This document shows positions 59,401 to 64,000 of a stretch of 64,000 nucleotides of DNA, one piece after another. The DNA comes from Mangrovicoccus sp049603835. Lineage in GTDB: Bacteria; Pseudomonadota; Alphaproteobacteria; Rhodobacterales; Rhodobacteraceae. The notes beneath the pieces are model-generated. The model was not told the DNA's origin, searched no databases, and worked only from the letters and a program-made list of their open reading frames with translations. The stretch lies in the NCBI GenBank assembly GCA_049603835.1, contig JBMYSZ010000008.1:1-64000 (forward strand), read 5' to 3'. The translations under genes were made by a program, and so were the position numbers. How positions within the stretch are numbered: position 1 is the stretch's first letter; every line of letters begins with the position of its first letter.

Positions 59401-60155
59401 TCCGCCTCAGGCGTTTCAGCCTTTTCGGCCCAAACCGGGGCTTCGGCCACAGGCTCTGCCTCTGGCGTTTCAACAACCGGGACCTCCGCAGGCGTAGCTT
59501 CTGCCGGTTCCGCGGGGCGATCAGTCAGGCGTGGATCACCCATATTGCCTTCATCAACCAGATCCATGACCGGGTCGCTGGCGTCTTCAGGGGTCAAATC
59601 CACCACATCCATGCCCGGAATACCGCCCATAGGCGCCGGTTCCGGTTGGGTCTCGACCTGGCTTTCAACCTGAGCTTCAACCCGCGTTTCAACCTGGGCC
59701 TGCTCTACTGGCGGCTCGGACTCACTGGCCTCCGGCGCAGCGGCGACCTCTGCCGGATCAGCTTTGGGCGCGCCTTTCGGCTCGGATTTCGACTTACCGC
59801 GACGATCATTACGGCGGCGCGACGAGCTTTTGGGGCTGTCGTTGTCATCCTCTTCCAGGCTGCGCGCATAAGCCCGCTCTTCCGCCATCAGAGCTTCGCG
59901 ATCCGCCACCGGGATCTGGTAATAATCTGGATGGATTTCGCTAAACGCTAGAAATCCGTGACGATTGCCGCCGTAATCCACAAAAGCCGCCTGAAGCGAA
60001 GGTTCAACGCGGGTTACTTTTGCCAGATATATGTTGCCAGCCAGCTGGCGTTTGTTTTCGGACTCAAAGTCGAACTCCTCGACTTTGCTTCCATCGACCA
60101 CCACGACCCGGGTCTCTTCCGGGTGGGTGGCATCGATCAGCATTTTCTTTGCCAT
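56451..60155 (-). CDS. rne: Ribonuclease E
   Basis: The 1234-residue protein has the RNase E catalytic core: MAKKMLIDATHPEETRVVVV, a split S1 domain (first part to about residue 100, second part from about 520 with QILLVQVVKEERGNKGAALTTYLSLAGRY), the DNase I-like EALVAIDVNSGKATKEGSIE site and the zinc-link CPACHGTG near residue 840. Between the S1 halves lie about 400 residues of acidic Ala/Glu/Ser/Asp/Thr-rich sequence. The C-terminal 300 residues alternate Arg-rich blocks (KKRRRRRRRRG; RRRRRRGGRGRRGG) with acidic low complexity, the usual RNA- and partner-binding scaffold. It begins mRNA decay and processes rRNA and tRNA. Confidence 0.95.
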   Translation of the reverse strand: MAKKMLIDATHPEETRVVVVDGSKVEEFDFESENKRQLAGNIYLAKVTRVEPSLQAAFVDYGGNRHGFLAFSEIHPDYYQIPVADREALMAEERAYARSLEEDDNDSPKSSSRRRNDRRGKSKSEPKGAPKADPAEVAAAPEASESEPPVEQAQVETRVEAQVESQVETQPEPAPMGGIPGMDVVDLTPEDASDPVMDLVDEGNMGDPRLTDRPAEPAEATPAEVPVVETPEAEPVAEAPVWAEKAETPEAETVQEAAVEDTVESVAEEAEAPTETTEITEAEHATDEAAPEEVSDEAEAAPETPADEAPESDSSEPETEGEDDSDTPKIMLASGPSDIVTSKDPSEVEAEAEAESAEEAPSADASNEAETAEAAPEIEAEAEAPVAETPEAAAEETSVEAPVEVAAESTAEDAPVAEAEAATDAEPVEAEATAEVEAEAEAEAETQEAETSEDAVEAEADEDTETTDTDGSDADSDASDEDDADEDEDSSKSDFSARDDEIEDVADDDIEAEVRRPRKPRPRRYKIQEVIKVRQILLVQVVKEERGNKGAALTTYLSLAGRYCVLMPNTARGGGISRKITNAADRKKLKQIATELDVPEGAGLIVRTAGAKRTKSEIKRDYEYLQRMWEQIRELTLKSVAPAKIYEEGDLIKRSIRDLYSREIEEVLVEGEAGYRNAKDFMKMIMPSHAKNVQQYTDPLPLFARHQVDSYLDGMFNPTVKLKSGGYIVIGVTEALVAIDVNSGKATKEGSIEQTALNTNLEAADEISRQLRLRDLAGLIVIDFIDMEERKNNAAVEKRFKDKLKSDRARIQVGRISGFGLMEMSRQRLRPGMIEASTQPCPACHGTGLIRSEDSLGLSILRQIEEEGVRRRSREVLVKVPVQICNYLMNQKRAHIANIEQRYGLSVRIEADPHLVSPDFTMERFRTASRVIEATTPVVSVDMTDFSEPEPEAEIEAEIVEAEEAEADPSNEDEQEQPKKRRRRRRRRGSDADGQESSSDAKSDGEGEESGEAESSDESSAKSGNGETRRRRRRGGRGRRGGGNGGDRQATREDADGETATAADADAPEDESAVEAVEATATEASPEPAEATAPEASEQTDENAPAETPAEEAVSSEAPPSEVDSAVEEAPISAEAAEAAEADQPSVEAPATSEEIAEPEAAAEETSEIAAEAVVEAEPKSEESSEPEVAEAESTEDAPTEDSAPEEEPVLETVADAPAEPPKPKRRGWWSMGS

Positions 60156-60551
60156 TGTCTCTCATGACACCACGATCAGGTGGGCCTAAGACCCGTTTTC
60201 GGGTCGGCGGGCTGATGTGGTGGGGGGTATTGGCGGTGGACGCAGCGCGACAGGCCGGGGCAATATCCTGCCCGCTATGCCATGTCATCTTTTTCAAGCC
60301 GCGTTTCATCGCGTTTCGTACTCCGATGCCCTGAAAGGCACCCTATTATTGCCCAAAACGCCAAACGTCTGGGCGGCGTGTTGCCCCGATTGGGGGGCAT
60401 ATTCGACTACTTTGCAAAGGCGCGGGTGAATATCGCATCCCGGCCAATCACCAAAGCAGAGAAATCTGTCCAGCGTCCGAAAGAACGCCTATCCTTCACC
60501 TAAGCCTTGTCATGGGCAAATGACAATAGACAACTGCCATTCAGTGAAAAT
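60156..60551. promoter_or_regulatory. rne leader and promoter region
   Basis: The 396-bp gap contains no gene I can support. GACCCG-TTTT-CGGGTC (60190-60205) makes a stable hairpin about 35 bases upstream of the rne ATG and could serve in autoregulation, as leader hairpins do in E. coli rne. TTGTCAT and ATGACAA (60508-60527) form another hairpin near the end of the response regulator gene. Confidence 0.4.
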
Positions 60552-61886
60552 TTATAGGTAATCCGCCCGCACTAACCCATATTTTGCCATTTTTTCGTTA
60601 AGAGTTCGCCGTGGCAAGCGCAATTCGTCCATGACTGTGGCGATAGACCCCTTATGGCGGCGCATGGTATTATCTATCAGCATCTTTTCAAAGGCTTCGA
60701 CATATTCCTTTAGCGGCTTGCCTTCTTGCGACAAGGCCTGGGGGACAGCTTCGTTATCGGCCATCAAAAGCGACGTCAGCGAAGTTTCTTCGCGTCGCCC
60801 GGCCAAAACCGCTCGCTCCGCCATATTCAGCAATTGCCGCAAATTGCCTGGCCAGGGGGCTTGCACCAGCTGGGCGGCCTCTTCGGCGCTAAGTTCCGGC
60901 GGGTTACAGCCATATTCTTCGCCAGCGCGCTGCATCATCTGCACAAAGATCTGCAAAATATCATCGCCACGCTGCCGCAATGGCGGCATTTGCACCAAAT
61001 GGGTGGTCAAACGGTGATAGAGATCCGGGCGCAGTCTGCTTTCGGCCTTTGTCTCGGGCTCCACCCCATTACAAACGGAGATGATCCGGGCACATTCGCC
61101 TTCCATCGAACAATTCAGCCAAGCCAAAAGCTGCGCCTGGCTATTGGGCCCCAATTCCTGCACATCCTCTAGGATAAGGGATCCGCCACGCGCCTCGGCC
61201 AGTTTTCCGCTGGCAAGTTCCGATGTTTCGGCACCGAATAGCTCGATGCTTTGCTGTTCATCGCTCATGGCGGCACAAACAACGCTGAGAACCGGTTTGC
61301 TCGCGCGCGGCCCCACCGCATGTAAGGCCCGCGCCGCCAAGGTTTTGCCCGTGCCGGTTTCACCCTCTAGCAGCACCGGCGCATCTGATTGTCCAATATC
61401 TAGGATATTCTCCCGCAATTGCACCATTAGGTCGCTTTCGCCGGCCAATTTGCCCAGCAGATTGGAGCCATCCGACAGCTCGCTGCGCAAAGCCCGGTTT
61501 TCCAGCGCGGTTTTGCGGCTATCCAAAGCCTTTTTCGCCAATTCAGTCAGTTTATCGGGATTGAAGGGCTTTTCCATGAAATCCCAAGCGCCGATATGCA
61601 TCGCCTCGACGGCCATCGGCACATCCCCATGACCTGTTATCAAAATCACCGGCAGGGCGCTATCGAGATGCATCAGATGTTTCAGCAGGGTCAGCCCATC
61701 CATGCCCGGCATTTTGATATCGCTGATCACGATCCCCGGAAAGCCCGGCCGGATCACATCCAATGCATCCTGGGCGCTGGCGAATGTCTGGGTCTCAAAC
61801 CCCGATAGGCTCAGCCATTGGCTGATCGATTGGCGCATATCGGCTTCGTCATCGACAATCGCGATCTTAAGCGGGGAAACCTCCAT
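60552..61886 (-). CDS. dctD: DctD-like response regulator lacking GAFTGA
   Basis: The 444-residue protein has a receiver domain (D12-D13, phospho-acceptor D56 in VISDIKMP, K107 in MEKPF), a central AAA+ domain with Walker A G175-ETGTGKT182 and a Fis-type helix-turn-helix at the end (SIATVMDELRLPRRTLNEKMAKYGL). The sigma-54-contacting GAFTGA loop is replaced by GAETSELASGK (218-228), and Walker B reads LILEDVQE in place of the usual hhhhDE. It therefore probably does not activate sigma-54 in the standard way. It lies 14 bp after the sensor kinase stop, and the pair probably responds to C4-dicarboxylates. Confidence 0.85.
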   Translation of the reverse strand: MEVSPLKIAIVDDEADMRQSISQWLSLSGFETQTFASAQDALDVIRPGFPGIVISDIKMPGMDGLTLLKHLMHLDSALPVILITGHGDVPMAVEAMHIGAWDFMEKPFNPDKLTELAKKALDSRKTALENRALRSELSDGSNLLGKLAGESDLMVQLRENILDIGQSDAPVLLEGETGTGKTLAARALHAVGPRASKPVLSVVCAAMSDEQQSIELFGAETSELASGKLAEARGGSLILEDVQELGPNSQAQLLAWLNCSMEGECARIISVCNGVEPETKAESRLRPDLYHRLTTHLVQMPPLRQRGDDILQIFVQMMQRAGEEYGCNPPELSAEEAAQLVQAPWPGNLRQLLNMAERAVLAGRREETSLTSLLMADNEAVPQALSQEGKPLKEYVEAFEKMLIDNTMRRHKGSIATVMDELRLPRRTLNEKMAKYGLVRADYL

Positions 61887-61900
61887 GGGCAGTCTTCTTT

Positions 61901-63697
61901 CTATTCGGCCGCGTCGGGCTGGGCTTTGGCAAGCGGTAGATCCACCTTAAAGATGGCACCATCGGCACTAGAGTTACGAGCGGTCAGACGACCCCCCATA
62001 TCTTTGACAATATCCGAAGAGATAGCGAGCCCCAGGCCCACCCCCTCTCCAGGGGCTTTGGTTGTATAAAAGGGCTCAAAGAGCGACTCCAAGTCCTCGA
62101 TACCTGGCCCGTTATCTCTAACGCTTAGGACCGCCCGTTCCGCCGCAGATAAAACCACGTCAATTTCGCGGGGATTTTTGCCTTTGGTGGCGTCCACCGC
62201 ATTGCGCAGCAGATTGATAATCACCTGCTCTACCCGAATGCGATTAGCCTGAACCGGCACCGGATAAGGCGGCAAGCTGGGGGAAAAGCGAATATCGCCT
62301 TGGCTCATTTGCGGTGTCATCATGTCGATGGCGCTGGTCACAGCCAGACGCAGATCGAAATTCTGGGTTTCATCACCGCTTTTGCGGGCAAAGGATTTTA
62401 GCTGCCGGGTGATTGTCGCCATACGGTCGATCAGATCATTGATCCGGGTGAAAGAGGCCATGGCCTCTTCCGGGCGGGCCCGCTCCAACAGCAAGCGCGC
62501 CCCTGCCAGATAGGTTTTCATCGCGGCCAAAGGTTGGTTCAGCTCATGACTGACCGCCGCTGACATTTCCCCCAAAGCCGCCAGCTTTGATGACTGGGCC
62601 AAAGATTGCTCGGCCACTTGCAAGTTACGTTCAGCCCGTTCGCGTTCGGCAATCTCCCGTTGCAGGCGGGTGTTTAGCCGGCGTAAACTGGCATATTCTC
62701 GCGCCAGCCTGGCAGATCGAATTTCGGCGCGGCGCGAGGTGACAAAGAACAGCCCCGCGAAAAGCAGAGCAAAGCCCATGACTTCGAGCGCAAGCACCCC
62801 ATTCACCTGCTCGCGCACCTCGCCATAAGTGCTAAAAGCCACCAAACGCCACCCTTGGAACGGCACCCGCACATCTTCGCGCATCATTGCCGCGCCGCGC
62901 AGATAAACATCCGCAGCATTGGGCGGCAGATCCTCGGTCGAGGGCACGGCCCAGCCAAACCGATTGCGGTCGGGCTCCCATTCTAGGATATCGGCCTCAC
63001 TCATGCCGCGCCAACGGGGCTCTGTGGTCAGGATTACATGGCCGGTGCTATCCAGCAGAACCACCGTATCATGAAACCGCGCCCAGCTGGCTTCGAACCG
63101 GTGCAGATCGACCTCTACCGTGATGACGCCCAAATTGGTGCCGTTCAGCTCGACCTTGCGCGCGTGATAGAAGGTCATGCGCCCCACCTGGTCATATGTG
63201 TTCACATAGACCGTTTCATTCGAGCGCAGCGCATTGACGAAAAAGGGTTCGCTGCGATGGACCTTGCCCAGATCGACGCGCTCGGTAGATCCCACAACCC
63301 GCCCGCTCGTATCATAAAGCCGCAATGCCGCCGCACCGATTTCATCGCGATATTCGATCAGCTTTTGCGACGTCCGGGCGTAATCGCCGGTGGCGAGAGA
63401 GCGCACCACAGCCGGATCTTGGGCCAAAAGCAGCGGCACGACCTTCAGCCGTTCGATTTCGCCAATGATATTGCCGGAAAACAGCGCAAGGCGCACTTCG
63501 ATCTGAGCCCGGCTATCTTTGGAAAACCGCTCCATCAGAGCTTGGTTCGTGGCCCAAATGCTCGCAAGGGCAACAATCAAAAGTGCAGGCACCAGCAATC
63601 GTGCCAGCCAGGCCGTTCCACGCGACCCCGAAGGTTTTATCAAATCACTTGCCGTTTCCACAACGGAAAGACTACGCCCGCCAGGGCGCGCCCTCAA
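61901..63697 (-). CDS. dctB: DctB-like sensor histidine kinase
   Basis: The 598-residue kinase has two membrane helices bounding a periplasmic double-PDC sensor (about residues 50-300: LYDTSGRVVGSTERVDLGKVHRSEPFF), a coiled coil, the H box AVSHELNQPLAAMKTYL, the N box NLLRNAVDA and the G boxes DNGPGIED and GVGLGLAIS. It resembles DctB, which senses succinate-type acids. No dctPQM or dctA transporter is in the window. The response regulator follows directly. Confidence 0.88.
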   Translation of the reverse strand: MRARPGGRSLSVVETASDLIKPSGSRGTAWLARLLVPALLIVALASIWATNQALMERFSKDSRAQIEVRLALFSGNIIGEIERLKVVPLLLAQDPAVVRSLATGDYARTSQKLIEYRDEIGAAALRLYDTSGRVVGSTERVDLGKVHRSEPFFVNALRSNETVYVNTYDQVGRMTFYHARKVELNGTNLGVITVEVDLHRFEASWARFHDTVVLLDSTGHVILTTEPRWRGMSEADILEWEPDRNRFGWAVPSTEDLPPNAADVYLRGAAMMREDVRVPFQGWRLVAFSTYGEVREQVNGVLALEVMGFALLFAGLFFVTSRRAEIRSARLAREYASLRRLNTRLQREIAERERAERNLQVAEQSLAQSSKLAALGEMSAAVSHELNQPLAAMKTYLAGARLLLERARPEEAMASFTRINDLIDRMATITRQLKSFARKSGDETQNFDLRLAVTSAIDMMTPQMSQGDIRFSPSLPPYPVPVQANRIRVEQVIINLLRNAVDATKGKNPREIDVVLSAAERAVLSVRDNGPGIEDLESLFEPFYTTKAPGEGVGLGLAISSDIVKDMGGRLTARNSSADGAIFKVDLPLAKAQPDAAE

Positions 63698-63731
63698 GGA
63701 GAGCTTACGCCATAGGCGGGCAAGCGCCGGT

Positions 63732-64000
63732 TCAGACAGGAGCCAGGGCCTCTAGCATCGAGGCAAAGACAGCCGCGCCGCCAGTTCCCCCATGCAACGG
63801 ATCAACCGCACGCTCGGGATGGGGCATCATCCCCAGAACCCGCCGGTTTTCCGACAGAACCCCAGCGATATTATCGGTGGAGCCATTGATATTCTCGCGA
63901 TAGCGGAATGCCACCCGGTCCTCGGCTTGCAATTGCTTCAGCAATTCCGGTGGAGCAAAGTAATTGCCGTCATGATGCGCCACAGGAATGTTCGTTTGCG
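63732..64000 (-). CDS. purQ: Phosphoribosylformylglycinamidine synthase, PurQ subunit (3' part)
   Basis: The gene runs off the right edge of the window; only the C-terminal 89 or so residues are present. They match PurQ: PVAHHDGNY, the VLSENRRVLGMMPHPERAVDP segment with the His and Glu of the glutamine amidotransferase triad, and a Gly-rich end. PurQ supplies ammonia for the fourth step of purine synthesis. Confidence 0.9.
   Translation of the reverse strand, partial: QTNIPVAHHDGNYFAPPELLKQLQAEDRVAFRYRENINGSTDNIAGVLSENRRVLGMMPHPERAVDPLHGGTGGAAVFASMLEALAPV

Noticed and set aside
58551..59951. Long open frames on the strand opposite RNase E (up to 466 residues)
   Set aside because: They mirror the low-complexity Glu/Ala/Ser codons of the RNase E insert, contain Ser/Ala or Cys/Phe/Arg runs and have no ribosome sites or family features.

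Overview
The window looks like chromosome from a marine alphaproteobacterium of the Rhodobacterales (Roseobacter-type). Evidence: a circularly permuted two-piece tmRNA with an ANDN...VAA tag, an alpha-type SspB, an MbfA iron exporter behind an Irr-type ICE motif, an AcuI acryloyl-CoA reductase, an RNase E with a long acidic insert, and DctB/DctD-type regulators. Assignments come from reading motifs and comparing with remembered family sequences; no database search was run.

Left 12 kb (about 131-12150): an integrative mobilisable element. A 48-bp tRNA-Cys 3' fragment lies at the left edge and a 14-bp part of it is repeated in the same orientation at the right edge, next to a P4-type tyrosine integrase. 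Inside are an AlpA-type excisionase, a Rep_trans-type replication initiator, MobC, a relaxase, a likely oriT inverted repeat and several unknown small genes. The cargo is a three-gene cassette: an HSDR_N nuclease fused to an N6-adenine methylase, a specificity subunit, and a HEPN-motif protein whose start codon overlaps the specificity stop.

12.3-23.0 kb: a dense minus-strand cluster of 13 genes, many overlapping by ATGA: DUF971, AprA-like flavoprotein, AprB-like ferredoxin, HEAT-repeat protein, (FNR-type box), NitT/TauT-type ABC importer with an additional membrane protein, SCO1, PCuAC, dihaem cytochrome c, Crp/Fnr regulator, and a YeiH-type exporter. It looks like an uptake-and-oxidation module for a small, probably sulfur-containing, compound; I do not know the substrate. 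Divergent from it are a 7Fe ferredoxin and a ferredoxin-NADP reductase.

24.3-32.6 kb: SagB-like dehydrogenase, flavin amine oxidase, GST, then a minus-strand operon headed by a methyltransferase that aligns through its whole length with the N-terminal domain of plant methionine S-methyltransferase. It is therefore a candidate MmtN, the entry enzyme of bacterial DMSP synthesis. It is followed by a D-2-hydroxyacid dehydrogenase, a class II aldolase and an aminotransferase, and preceded by a degenerate TusA-like small protein.

33-64 kb: mostly core genes. These include tex, tRNA-Ser(GGA), cysK, a Nudix hydrolase, cfa, a photolyase, acuI, mbfA, an AGCS symporter, ssrA, chrA, sspB, fumC, a tandem trio of GT92-like glycosyltransferases, ccdA, tusA, rne, a DctB/DctD pair whose DctD lacks the sigma-54 GAFTGA motif, and the 3' part of purQ running off the right edge. 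No CRISPR array, rRNA operon or insertion sequence was seen.
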